The notes under the pieces: model-generated
What the model was told of the DNA's origin: nothing
The model's database searches: none
What the model saw: the letters and a program-made list of their open reading frames with translations, nothing else
Translations under genes and position numbers: made by a program
Shown: positions 1 to 14,600 of the stretch, one piece after another
Layout of the letters: every line of letters begins with the position of its first letter
How positions within the stretch are numbered: the first letter of the stretch is position 1
Assembly: GCA_021292105.1 (NCBI GenBank)
Contig: CM037870.1
Location: forward strand, 63,982,083-64,046,082
Origin: Anadara kagoshimensis
Taxonomy: Eukaryota; Mollusca; Bivalvia; Arcoida; Arcidae
Length of the DNA: 64,000 nt
Direction of reading: 5' to 3'

Positions 1-473
1 GGTCAATGAATATACCAATGATTTGGAATCATTTCTATTTGCAGTGAAATACATGTACATATCACTAAATAAAAACAAAAATCTATTTTGAGTTTGTTGA
101 ATAAAGTCATGTAGGCCAAATATGCTGGACATTGTTTTAGAATTAAGTTACATCATAGATTGTACATATAAATAGATTATATTTACATATTAATACCAGT
201 AACATTACAAATTCATGTATTGTAGATGTACCAGATCTTTGAAATCGAAATCACAGAAAGTTTAAAGTAAAAATAAACATGTGCCAATAAAAATTTACAA
301 GCAGTAAATATGCATCAATGATGTTATATTACATGAATGGAATTGAATGGATCAATTGCTTCATACTTTTGTGAATCTTCATAACTGAAGTAAATAGACT
401 CTATCTTAACTCCAGTTATCAAATGGGAAAATTGCTGCTAGAGTAATTCTACCATATTTGTATGGGTACATAC

Positions 474-3400
474 CTTGATCGACTTCTATCACTTGGAGAA
501 TGACTTCTCTTCTTCCTACTGACATGATTCTTTCTGTAAATAGACAATCAGATTACATTATAACAAACATGGAAATGCACAATACACTGAAATATATGTT
601 TTTATACATTTGATGTAGTTGAGAGTGGAGTGAACCAATTGCCAGTCTTAGGATGGTGGAGAAAACTGGAGTACTTAGTGAAAATACAATCTTTGACAAG
701 GGAGCTGAAATAATCTGGCACTAGGATCTGCTAAAATGGGATTACAAAATTCAAGATTTGTTGATTTCTGGCTTCATTAAACAACACAAAAATTCTTCAT
801 TCTAATGCTATATATTATGCATCTCTACCTATAAATTTCTTTTGATTTATGGCCTATTTAAATGTTCCAAAATGTTGGCCAAATTAGAATTAAAAGCAAA
901 AAATTGTAAGCTCTTCATTTGTTTTCCTACTGTACTTACAATGAACCGTTATCTGAATGTCTGCCTTTTTCTGCCTCTATTCTCTTTATACTGGCCATCA
1001 ATGATGGATTTGGACTGACATTTTTTGGTGAATCTGAAATTTAAATGGTAATTGTTAATTATTATAAGAATATGTTAACACTATATACAAGTGTAATGGA
1101 GTTCCAGAAGTGTAATAAGCGCTCCAGTTAAGTTTATTTACTTGCACTGTAACATCACCAGCTACTAGTGAAACATCACCAGCTACTGGTGAAACTAAAA
1201 AATCTGCAATATGCCTACTAATCTACATAGAGCAGCAAGGGCTTTTTTCCTAATTATTTTCATATTACTACTGAGATAATAAGCATGAGTTTTCAAGACT
1301 TATTAGAAGGACCAATTTGCAGACATATACTGATCCCTGATAATATGATAACATGCTCACATGATTATGCTAATACATTCATTAGCTTTATAATCTTCTA
1401 TAGAATATTATTTCACAATCCACCTGCTTGTACAATTTTCTGATTAAGTTTTGTTGAATAAACCTCTTTTGATAACAAAGCACAAGATGTACATCAAGAC
1501 AAAATGCAGAAATGGCATAGCAAATCCATTTCGTATCGACAAATCACCAAACTTAATTTTAATATAAATCTCAAATAAAAATTGTGATTCAAAAATACAT
1601 GTAGGATGAACTTAAGACATGAAGATAAAATTGTGATCCAAATAAAGTATGAACTTAAGACATGAACGTATAAAATTGTGATCCAAATAAAGTATGAACT
1701 TAAGACATGAACAGATTACTGTTAGTGGATATCTCAATACTTTTAGTGATACAACTTACTTTGTCTAGAGGATGAATTTGGAGTACCATGTTCAGATGAA
1801 GCTAGACCTTTAGCCTTCATCTTGGCTTCTATTTGCAACTTCTTTGCTTCGTTAACCTTTGATTCTATTGCTTCATAATTTGGCTAAAAAAGAACAAAAT
1901 GAATAGACAATAAACAAACAAGTTCAAGGTGTATGTATACATCTTAAACATACACATAACTATCAATATCAGCAAAGTGTAAATTATGAGAATGTTGCAA
2001 GAATCACAGCAAATATAGATATGTAGTCAATCTAAATACTTCATACAAGCCATCAACATATTTAAACCTATTTAAGCCTATTTTGTCAAAGTAAAGCATG
2101 GATCTAACAAGGCAACGCAGCCCAAAAAAGCGTCTGTAACGCATGTTTATATAACTGGCTGCAAATATAACAGTAAAACCACACAAACAAATATCTTACC
2201 TTTGGTCTTGCATAAAGTTTGAGTATAGTTAAACAGATTTCCCTTATATCTTCCTCATCAACATTAAATATAGCGAACCATGCTGGATTGTTTGGAAGTG
2301 GAATCTAAAAATAAACAAAAAATGTATAGATTATGGTTGAATATCACCATATACAAACCATCAACACTACCAACTCTATCAATAATTTCAGACACCAGCA
2401 TAAGAAAGTTTTTTAGATTGGTGGTTTTCTCCCAAGTACTCCATGCCTCAATATTAGCAAAAGATTCTTGAATCAAGCAAAAAATTGATTACTCCAATTT
2501 CAAAAATTAAAATTGCAGACATCCCGCTCAACTATGTAAGTAACAATCAAATCTCTGTAAATATTGCCAGTTTTGATAGAACTCATTAATTACATTTTTC
2601 ACAAAACTTTAGTCTCATATTCTAAACAGGTGAATTTCTTTCCCCCCAATCTTCATAGAAGTATGTCAGAAATAATTACAAGATACAGTTTATATAAGAA
2701 CCAGAGAACACATCAATATTTATCATTAAAGTATTTACCTTTAACTGTCTGGCAGCTAGGTAGATACAAGCACAGGCTATGGTTTCCGGATGATATTTAA
2801 CAAACACATCTGTCCTAAAACTATCATTCATGTAGTTCCTGAAACAATAAATATACCTAGTAAATATATTGTTGATGTACATGCAAGTTGCTGTGTGAAG
2901 ATACATGTAGAGATATAATATTTTTGCGTGTTGAAAACTTGTACTTTTAAACAGCATATTGAAGGAAGTGGAATAAGTCCCAATACTAAAGGGTGACATA
3001 CATGTAAGTGTTTGAAACATGAAGAACAATTTGCTAGTATGAACACCCTAGAAAAAGCAAATGATTCTAATATTGTATAAAAAGCTGTGGAAACAGCAGA
3101 CCTCACTGATTAAAACACACTAAACAACCTGACATTGTACATATTGATCTTTTTAATTTGGGTTGGAAATTGGGATCCATTTCCAATGTGCATAACATAC
3201 ATTTTTTTTATGAACATGTTTGATTTTTCCCCAATTTCAAAACATCCATAAAATTTTTTAAACATTTAAACAGCCACTGTATTTTCCAATTAGATTTCCA
3301 AAAATGACATAATGTGCAGCCCTAAACCCAAATCCAAAATGGGGCACAGCAGCCATCTGCTAGATATAAACACTGAACCCACATGCAGCCCTTCTGTACT

Positions 3401-5567
3401 ATAATGCTATAGACAGGTTAAATATTTTCTTAACACTAAATGAAGCATGACTTGGTTGTGTAAATACATGTATTAAATATACTTTTTTTCTTCTTCAAAT
3501 TTCATTTCCGTACATTCATTTTCAAAATAAACACAGTATGTGGAAACCAAAGTCATACAAACCATTTTTCCTCTTTGCCTATCCCAAAAGAGATGTAAGC
3601 TGCAACTTTCAAATAAACATTAAACATTTTGTACAAAGATAAACATGTAAATATCCTGCTTGACATCATCAGATCTTCGCTCCACTCCAAATCTATTCAA
3701 CCTTGTTTCATGTCCTTCGAGTTTTCTTTCACAAACTCTTTACTACACAACCCATACCTTTCTGTCCTTCAGCCATCATCACAGTTGTCAAGGACACATT
3801 TGTGCTTGTGTAAAACCAATGTTAGTGGTTCAGTACCTGAAAAGATCTGTTTACATGCTGCAACATACATGTTTATGTCATTATACAGTATATTCAACTC
3901 CAAATAAATCAAAATGTTTCTCTAGATTTTTCTATTGCTTAATAGAATGTTATCTTTTGAAAGAAATATCAATTTTTATTTTTCTGTGTTAATTAAGTTA
4001 AAAGCTCTGTTTTCTTGATTTCAGGATATTTTTTTTCATTTTGAACTTCTGCCTTCTAAAAAATAACCTTGTTATTAATATCTACATGTATTTCTACTTT
4101 TCTGATTTTTTCCCCTGTCTTACTAAGTTAAATAATAGAAAACATGCAACTGATATTAAATTTCATTAAGCATGTTGAAGACAACCATATAATTTCCTCA
4201 ATGCGAATAACACTACTAATAAACACAAAACACTGAATTTTCCTCTTCTGTCAGAATAAATCCATGAATTTCTTCACAATAAGGTCTCTACTTCACAACT
4301 GTAGATATACTCAACTCCACTTCTGTTGTTGTTCATCTGGTTTCCATGGTGATGACACAAGGCTGATGATGGATGGAGTAATGCAACACATCTCTACCCA
4401 CCTAATCTGGGGTAGGCAAAAAGGAAAAATAAAATGTTAATATGGTTTCCACATACACTTCACATACAGAAAGGAAAACCAATTAATGTATTTATCAACA
4501 ATTCAATGGTAACATACTCTGACTTCTGATTTATAACATATAATGTCAACTAACATAAATTTTTAACAAGTAAAATTTAACATATCAGAGACAAATTCTA
4601 CAAATTTTCAGATAAAACATTAAATTCCTGATAAACACATTAAAATGACCATCCACTTCTGTTTACTTTAAATAATTTTATGAACCTATTTTTCAAATAA
4701 TTTCTAAAAATAATGAACTTACCAAAATTCATGAACTAACAAGGAGTTAACATAAATTAACTCAAATCTTACATGAAGGATTCCCGCTGTCAAAGAACTG
4801 TATTTAAACAAGTCATATCAGTTAATAAACAATTTTACTTAAAATTTAAAAAAAGAAAATCAAAAATATGAAACTTACCAAGCACATTGGACTAGTTTGG
4901 CATTTTTTTCACATTCCAACACTTGTAGGAACATCACTATTATCTGCAAGAGACAAGTTTAGACATAACAGACAATGACTTAAGTACACATGTAGCAAAA
5001 AGTCCATGACCCTGATATGATTTTTCCTGCAACACTGAAATCAGCAATCTTTCACATATTTTCTCTAAAGAAGATCATAGATAGCTCGTAGAAAAAGGAG
5101 GTTCACCAATATACCATGAACTTTTTATATGTAGTATACAATTGCAAAAACTTATTAAACTTGAACATTGATTCACATTTGAACATGATTGTATGAAAGA
5201 CCCACTTATGGGTCATGTAAAATAATGACTTTACAGATAAACCATCTACGTCGGAGATAGTTTTTGGTCGTGACAGGAACAAATGAACTTTAGAAGTGGT
5301 TTTGGTGGACTGGATGTCAATATTAAGTGGTGATCGCTGAAACAAGTTTTAATATAGTACGATATATGCTTAAGATACAAGTGGTCAAAAATAGATTACA
5401 TATGGTAAAATTTGATGAATACTGGTGAACCCCATTACCACAATAGGTTTAATCTATATATAGATGAATGTATATCTTACAAGTTACAAGTCATTCATGA
5501 CCTGATGGGAATGTACACAGCAAGTGTAGTTTATTATTAGGCTTGTTGTAACAAAGGGTAGGATGGC

Positions 5568-5637
<70 letters not shown>

Positions 5638-8600
5638 AATGCAATCCACTGTTCTTACTGATCAAGGTGGTATAGACTCATAATCTGCCATCAGATCATG
5701 AATGACCTATACAAGTACATATACAACAATAAGAAAGAAAAACATACAATTAAATGTAGTAAATATAAAATTAAGAGTGTTACCCACCTTGTGAGGATGT
5801 TTGACATGGACACAGAAGCCAAGCTCCTTTAATACTCTCCTCTCTGACTTGATCACTTGGTTCTTGGTGTTAATGTAATTCTGATCCAATACCAATGGAT
5901 GTATAACCCTGTTAAGTAAAGTAAATAAAAACATGGCATATCTCATGTTATCTGACAGTATCGGATCAACAATACCAGAAATACTGTTCTCTTTTTACTG
6001 CATAGCATCTTTCATACTATCTATCATATAAAGTGCAAACCAGTGGCCTTAAAAATAAAATCAACATAAAATAATGTTTCCAATATCTACTAACAACGGT
6101 TAGAAGTTTCATATCAAAACCATTTCAGCAAAAATGGATGAAGTGGACATCAAGTACATGTTCAATACAAAAGATGAAAGATTTCCATAAGTTTGTGTAC
6201 TCCTCAGATTCCGTCTTGTTTTCAAATAAACAACTCATTACACTCTTATTTAAATTCACCATAGCGGCACTGATCAACAATGATTGGTCACAAATTTGGT
6301 CATGCAAGCCATACAACACTGGTCACTTAAAAAGTGCTCTCAGCATGTTTAGTGGATTCATCTTCATCTGCCTTGCACTGGATTTCAGCAATGTTCATGT
6401 ATTAAATATTTCACAGTCCAAGTATTATAAGCACAATCTGCATCCAATAAAACTATATTCAGTGTGGCCAGTCTAAACCGCTGAAGGTAAATATATATTT
6501 CCATAGATTTTTTTTAACAAAAAAACAGTCATGATATCAGTCATACTCCTATCAATAATGTATTCTTGATAAAAGGTTTGATGCAAAACAACTATTTTAC
6601 GAAAATAATTTGTTACCATATTTAACGTGCTTATTCATCCCAATGGTATTCCATTTTTCAATAATACAAGACATATTATTTACAATTTGTGATTCTATGA
6701 TAGTTCAACAACGCAAAAAATACAAGCATAATAACTGGTATGAAGAAATTGTAATGCACATTGTCAGAATCTTTAAATTTAATCCAATAAAAATAGTCAT
6801 TCTAAACTCAAAACAGAAATGCATTTTTGAAATTCCTGAGGAACAACATTGGCACAAATGACTAGATGCAAATGACCAGAAGACGAGGCTTATATGCTGT
6901 GTCAAGAAATTTCAGGAAATCATATTATATTACAGTGCAAGCTGTTTATCCAAAGGGTTTTTAAATTTAGAGTGGTTTAGAAATAGTTTACATGTATATA
7001 TGTCTTTATTATATGAAGAAAATCAGTTGCTAAGTGAACTTTTCCTGAATCATGATCAGTATTGAACCTATTCTATGCATCAAAGATGCACAACACTTAG
7101 CAACATCATATCTAAGCCATTTGATCTTTGTGCTTTAGTACATCACATGTTACTTTGTTGAATAATCATTGGATAACTACATAAATACTATTTAATGTAG
7201 AAATCATCTGTCCTTGACAATGCATAGCAACAGGACTATACCTGAGGGACTATACATTATAAATTTTTGATATGTGTGAATGCACATTAATTAATGTATT
7301 TATTTATTTATTTATTAATAGGTTTATTTATTATTTATTAAAGTTGAAAATCAATGATGTTGAATAAAATTAAATTTTAATTAAAACTAAGACATGTGAT
7401 GTACTAAATATATTATGAACCTCTCCCTTGGAACAGTTCTTCTATAGTGTTGTCTTGCTCAGGTACTACCTCTCCAGACAACACTATAGGAGAACAGTTC
7501 TCTTGGGAGAAGTCCATAATAATAGATTAATAATTCCTTTGGATGCCAAAACTGTTTACCAGTACCAGCCACCTGTGTAGATTTCCACTTGTCAATGTTT
7601 TATGTTCTATACCATTTCCTATAATATAGGATCCTGTTAAAGTTATAGTATATTGCATAATTAACATACTGGCACACTAGGTCTTCTTCAACCAACTACA
7701 CAACACACAATTAACACGAAGTATATCAACAAATATGTAAATCTTATCAATTCTTGTTTTATTTCATCAGTTTCCTCAAACATTTTAACTAATGACACAT
7801 GTAAAAAACCAAATATAAATATCTAAAATCTCTTCTGTGTGCAAAGTTTTAATACAATGATAATTCTACTTATTGATACTTTACAAAATTGCTATACTTC
7901 TCTAGTATGTCACATAAGCTTAACATAAATATATAAATCGTTCATTCTATTTCAAGAAAAGATTAACAAAAAAAGTGAGAGTAAAGAGGCCACTGGTTGC
8001 AAGTATTATAAACTTACTATATTGTATCATACAAACCATTTTATCTCTTGACCAACACAGGGAATGATGTGATAGTGTGGTGTCACTTTGACAAACAACC
8101 ACAACATGTTGGGGTGCCATGTGTGGATACTTGAGGTCAAAGGTCATGTAGTCACCACCCCAATCACTTCTACATAGTTGTACTTCCAGGTCGTTTAGTG
8201 TTGTGCCTCATCAAGATAGATTCCAGATGCTGTGCAATGCAGCAAAAAGAAAACAGTATTAAAACTTGTTCACAAAATGCATAGAACTAAAACTAACAAA
8301 ATCTGCAATACAGAGTTTTAATCACTTGTTTGCATATTATAAATTTACATTTCAAAGGAAAAGCTGCTACTTTTACAGAGTTAACTTGCATATTATTGTA
8401 CACATTTGCAGGTCAGATTTTTGGGTGTTAAATTAATCAAAACAAAAATTACAAATTAGTTAAGTCAATTAAAAGTCATAAAACAAGATCAAATGCGTAT
8501 AATTCACCAAATGAAATGCATGATATTTTTGCCCCAACATGAATTGATTATAGATATATAACTGAACTTTACCAAGGTTTTATTTTCAGCCTTATAATTC

Positions 8601-11600
8601 AGCAGGATACATCATCTTCTATGATATGTAATGAATCAAACTGTCATCAAAGTTGTTCTGCTACGAATTTGTATGGTACAAATTCCAGTCATAACATAAA
8701 TTCCTTATAAAAGCTACAGAAAAGGAAACTCTGGATTCATCATAGACTCAAAAGATCTTGATGGATGAATACAACATAAATCTGCATAATACCAATGTAA
8801 TGAAAAACACCATAAGCAAAAAACAGTTTGGTTAGTTATATATGTGAATATAAATATTTTTAAGAGATACTTACTTTTGATATTTCAGTTGTTTTACATG
8901 ATGAAACACATTTATAACATCCCTCAGTCTTCTGGGACTTTCTTCAATTTTGGCAGCTAAATTTATGCAAGCCATTGCAACAACCTAAAACAAGTTCAAG
9001 GAATCAAATGTTATCAAGATATTCAATGGGAATCATGACAACTCGTACCAAACCCAGAAAACAAAGTTCCGAGACAACTTAGTAGTACCAAGAATGCAAT
9101 TTCAGAAAATTAACAATTTCTTTTAAGTCTAAGGATATAAATCACTATTTAATCTTTAATTTTATTCATTTACTTCAAAGTTATAGGGCATTACTAGAAC
9201 CCCTTGCCCATATTTATTTATGTATCAATCAAGAACATGCTTACTGCAATAAATGTTTGTCAACATTGAATTGCTGAAGGACAACTGTAAACTCTCTGTG
9301 CTTTAAAGCGAAATTAATACTATAAGTTTACAAAAAACTTAATTTTCTTTAATTGCTTTCTTGGATATAAGTTGTCCTAGGTACAAGTTGTCCAGCAACC
9401 ATTCAACATGCAATACATCTTTTGAAACTAGACATTGAAGTTAAACAAAGTTTAGACTCAGTTTGTTTTAAATATAATGGGTCAAAAAAGGAAAGGAAAA
9501 GAACAATTGTAAAAGCACCCCATGTAGTATAGGAATGTGACAGACCAGGCTCGATAGCTGACTGTGCAGCTCAGTCAGTAGTTCCCTGCTAGTATTGGGA
9601 AGGTCCCAGATTCAAGTTACAGTTTTGCAATTTCATATTCCTGGTACATATGAGGGAAACCAAAAACCTAGTATTTTCAATTCAAGGGAGGAATGTGGCA
9701 AACATCGGACAGTAAAACAATGTTTTACTATTGGCAAGGTTTAATCACTGCATTGTTTTCATTTCCTGTTAAGGGAAGATCACACAGTATTCTTAAGTCT
9801 TGGTCAAAATATTGACCATGTCAGTAATTGATGAACCCCCCCCCCCCCCCCTTATATAATTAGCAGCAATGATGGGTATGCTTTAGGCCACAATATGTCC
9901 CATCAGAAATTATACAAACCACAACCTTTGGATCAGAGTCTACTGTGCATAAAGGCTATTTTGAACATGCATATATTGCGATTACATTTTTATTTGTATC
10001 TTTTTGTTAACATTTTAATTATATTTCAACAAAGAAAAGAGAGACCCAAGTGGAAAAAAATATGTTTTCTTTTAAATCAGTCTATGCAAGTGTGTGCATA
10101 CCATAAATTTTGTCACTTTTTCAATTAGGGCTGTGACGGGTAGAGAATTCTGTACCCGGGTACCCGAAATCTTGTACCCGACCCGATACCGAGTACCCGA
10201 TGCTTTTCAACTTCCACACATTTCAATTAAGAATCTATTTCACAAACCGTGAATAAGTAACCAGAATAAACAAATATTATTAAATAAATGATTATTAATC
10301 TATATAGATGATTTTACCGTAAACAAATGCAGTAAATTGCAGATAAATCTGATAAATCGGCATCTTGTTTTTTTATTATAGACTAATATAGTAACCTATC
10401 GTGAATCCCGGCTCTCCATGATGAAACCTTAACTATGCATGCGCAATGCTTATACGAGTTACACTTCAAAGGTTTTGTCTTGCAAGCTAGGTTAAATAGA
10501 ATCAGTAACTGTCATTGTTTTGTTAATGTTATTAAATAAAGTAATTTCCAAATTTCCGATTTTCTTTTGGTCATGTTTAAAGTTGCTTAGAGTGGTTCCC
10601 CAATATCGCCATTCGGAACCATATATCGTATTATTGGGTTGAATGTAGTTCCTCAAGGTGTTCCGATACTTACCTCGTGTGTCACAAACTGACAGAAGTA
10701 TTAACAATGTTCACGATTACTGACATGTCGTGTCATTTTGAATGAAAGTCAAGAGTTTAATTGAACTTATATACATTTTATTTTAAATCTACAACAATGA
10801 TACATATTTTAACGGGTAACGGGTAAACAATTTGTTACCCGGGTACAGTCATTACCCTAACCGTGAACGGGTATCCGGGTACTCGTCACAGCCCTATTTT
10901 CAATAAAATCAAAATAGTTAAGTATAAATACTCCTATTATGGACCTCATTGGTGATATGTAGGTCGTCCAGGTGTGAATGGGTGCAAGACGTTTCGTCCC
11001 ATAGGACTTTTCGTCCAATGCCATTTCGTACCATATTCAGGACTTTTCGTCCCATACTTCTAAGATGTTTCGTACCATAGAAGTTTTCGTCCCATGACAT
11101 TTCGTAAACTTTTTAGGGACTATTTTAAGATGTACTATAACATTGAGTAACTTTTTCAGAACATTTCATGCCATATTCGGGACCGTGGAGTACTTTTCGT
11201 CCTGGCAATATAAATTCGTTATATACATTGAACATGTGCACCTCCAATTTGACTGCATTTATTTTTTTCAGATTTTACAGATAGTTGAACTGAGTAGTTT
11301 TCAACAATATTACAAATGAGGGTACCCATTTGTGACTTTGTGTAATGAACTTCTCTTACAGCTTTTAATCAAAGAGTCTGTCACTAAATTTGCATGATGT
11401 TTCTATTACATATTGAACACATGCAAATCCTATTTTTCTGCATTATTTTTTTTATAGATTTTATGGATACTTTTGAACATTGCCATTTTTCAATATTACA
11501 CTGAATGATTTGTATCTTACATTTCTATATAAGCGGGATGATCACGATAAGTAAAAGTGATATTCATACAATGGAAGACATCCAAGTTTGCATATATACT

Positions 11601-14600
11601 GATCATTTAGCCTTTGTAAAATTAAATTATTGGCTCTTTCTATATGTCATATAACAGTATAAGTCCCACGCTTCTTCGTGTTTGTAGAACTGTCTATACT
11701 GACCATTTTGCATATTGACCCACGACCACGCTGCAAAACACACGGAACAACAAAAGCCTATACTTTATGGCTTTAAAGTTTATTTAATGTCACACAATGA
11801 TAAAGCGAGAGAGAAAAAAAGTAATATGCTAGCATAACTTAAATGGTGGTTAGTTAAATCCATATAAAAAGCAAATTTAAGATGTATATACCTTAATCTT
11901 TATTTTTTAAAAAGACAAGATGGGGAAATTAAATATATCCGACCAAATTACCATATCAGACATATCAGAGACATATATATAACTAAATTTTATTCATAAC
12001 ACCAGAGACATAAATCCATATAAATAAATATAAAAAAATAAATAAAATCTCTTTAATAAGTCATTAAAATGTTACGAAATGTCATGGGACGAAAAGTCCT
12101 ATGGTACGAAATGTCTTATAATTATGGGACGAAGAGTCCTGGATATGCACAGGCATTTGTTTCTATGAATGAAAAAAAAATCGAGAAATACTATATAATA
12201 ACACAAGGTGGTCATCTCTTTTTCAGGAGAATTACCACCAGTCCGCTTCAAACTGATTATTTCCATTTTTGCACGATAAAAATTCAAACAAACCTGGTAC
12301 CGTTCGATTCAAAACACTTTTATCTTTACGGTAATACACATTTTTGTATCCCTCGATAACCCCTCGCTTGAATAATTGACATATTTCTCAGCTATTCCAA
12401 CGACTACGACAAATATCACACTTCCACTATATTCACTTCCGGTCCGCAGTTAATATTATTTTGAGTAAATAAAATGAGTTGTTTAAAAAATATAAACGTA
12501 TAACAGTTTTAACATTTATATTTTACACAAACAAAATAATACATCTTAATTTAAAATCTGTGTTTTATTATTTTGACTATATTTATGTTCTCAACATGTA
12601 CGCCATGACAAGTCAAGAGGGTTTCCAAATAAGAACGATAACTCCCGATGAAATCAAATTGACATTTGGTGGGAAATTTAAAACGGACAATTTTGATACT
12701 TTTCAAAATGAGTGAATGCAGAAATAATTTTGCAATTACTTTTTGGTAAGTATAATGAGAGAACTCTCAATTTGTAATACAGCCAATTATATTGACGTTT
12801 TGGGGAAATATATAAAGGAGATAGTACCAAATGAGGCTTTCTATGGTACTAGTAAAGGACGACTCAAGCGCTTAATTAAATTAAGAGTGTCATCAGGTAA
12901 ATTTCCTCTCGACACATCATTCACAGCCTTAATAAAGTCTGGCTGATTTTGACGCATGACATCAGTTAATACAAATTTATGAATAAAATAGGTTTTAAAA
13001 ATATCCGAGACAAAACAATATTCTCCTGGGTCATCCTTTAGGATGTCAGGAACTGGGGCTAACTGAAAAAAATCACCAACCCCCAGTACCTGAATTCCCC
13101 CAAATATTTTCTCACTTTTTCTTGTTTTCCTGCAAATATATTCTAATTGTTCGAATAAGCGTTTTGACAACATAGAAATTTCATCAATGATTAAGCAGTC
13201 TGTTGTTAAAATATTGTTCTTATATATTAAAAAATGTTCATTGTTAGAAATTTTGTCCAGTAAATTTTCGTTCGAATATCTACCATCGCCAATACCACAC
13301 CACGAATGAACAGTTTGTCCCCCTATATTAAGGGATGCTATCCCTGTAGTGGCTGTAAGCCTTACATTTATACACTTTTCTTTAAGTTTACGGGCAATTT
13401 CTTTACAAACAAAACTCTTTCCAGTGCCACTCTGGCCTAAAATTAACAAGGAATGGCCATTTACCGCCTTTTGAACAATATCGTCTTGCATTCTTGTCGT
13501 TTTACCTGTTTTACAATTTCTACTTTCGATTTGTGATTCTATTTATTCACCGACCAATCAAATATGGTCATCATATTCCCTGCGCAGCGGACCGGAAGTG
13601 AATATAGTGGAAGTGTGATATTTGTCGTAGTCGTTGGAATAGCTGAGAAATATGTCAATTATTCAAGCGAGGGGTTATCGAGGGATACAAAAATGTGTAT
13701 TACCGTAAAGATAAAAGTGTTTTGAATCGAACGGTACCAGGTTTGTTTGAATTTTTATCGTGCAAAAATGGAAATAATCAGTTTGAAGCGGACTGGTGGT
13801 AATTCTCCTGAAAAAGAGATGACCACCTTGTGTTATTATATAGTAATTTCTCGATTTTTTTTCATTCATAGAAACAAATGCCTGTGTGGATATGGTACGA
13901 AATGTCTCGAAAATGGTATGGGACGAAAAGTCCTATGGAACGAAACGTCTGTAATTCGTGTGAATTGTCTTGATTCAATCACACAGGTAAAAGGTACATT
14001 CATTTGTAATTTGGGGCCCAAATGGATAGCTGGAATACATATTTTCTGTCACAAATGTGATTTTTTTCTATATACAGACATTAACCAAAACATGCAGCAT
14101 TGACAAAAATATAATTTTAGTTAGGTCTCTGAATAGTAAATAAATATGCACTGTTAATTTGTCCAAGCAATTCTTTATTAAAATGTAATTTACAATATTC
14201 CATGTTCAAAATAGCCTTTATGCACAGTAAATTAAGGTCTACCAAATATCCTATATATGTTTCCATTCCTGGTAGCCAAAATCGCCATTGGCTACTATTT
14301 TCTGAGAAATTCTTTCAAAAAGTAACCGATTTTAACAAATTTGTGAATAAAATACTTTAAAAGGACTATATTTTTACAAATTTTGGAAATTTGGCTACTA
14401 ATAATTTGAAATTTGTGGAAACCTAGATATCGACAATTTCATAGACCATTTGGGCCAGTAAAAAGCTTCAAAACACTTTGCGAGAGGGTACTCTAACTTG
14501 ACAACCAAAGGAATCACATAAATGGTCAAACTTGACAATAAAACGTGCGATATTTTTCTCACCTCCATGTTGTGCTTGACAAATGATTTGGAATAATAGA

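Larger units (their letters stand above)
10980..13957. mobile_element. TIR element with subterminal 'ttcgtccc' arrays, copy 1 (interrupted)
   Basis: It starts GGGTGCAAGACGTTTCG and ends CGAAACGTCTGTAATTC, flanked by exact 8-bp duplications GTGTGAAT (10972-10979 and 13958-13965). Both ends are packed with short alternating motifs (GGACTTTTCGTCC, a near palindrome, and ggtacgaaatgtc). The interior is AT-rich and has no recognisable transposase. Another element occupies 12148-13886; without it and its target duplication this copy would be 1231 bp. A second copy is at 30426-31380. I do not recognise the superfamily; 8-bp duplications occur in hAT, P, Zisupton and others. Confidence 0.85.

Noticed and set aside
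7447-7480. let-7-like sequence on the minus strand of the hairpin loop
   Set aside because: Only GAGGTAGTA is shared; the rest of the mature let-7 sequence does not follow and it falls in the loop.
12069-12359. ORFs in the 12-14 kb arms (e.g. 12069-12359, 13747-14103)
   Set aside because: They read through the 300-bp TIRs and motif arrays of the transposons and mirror one another.
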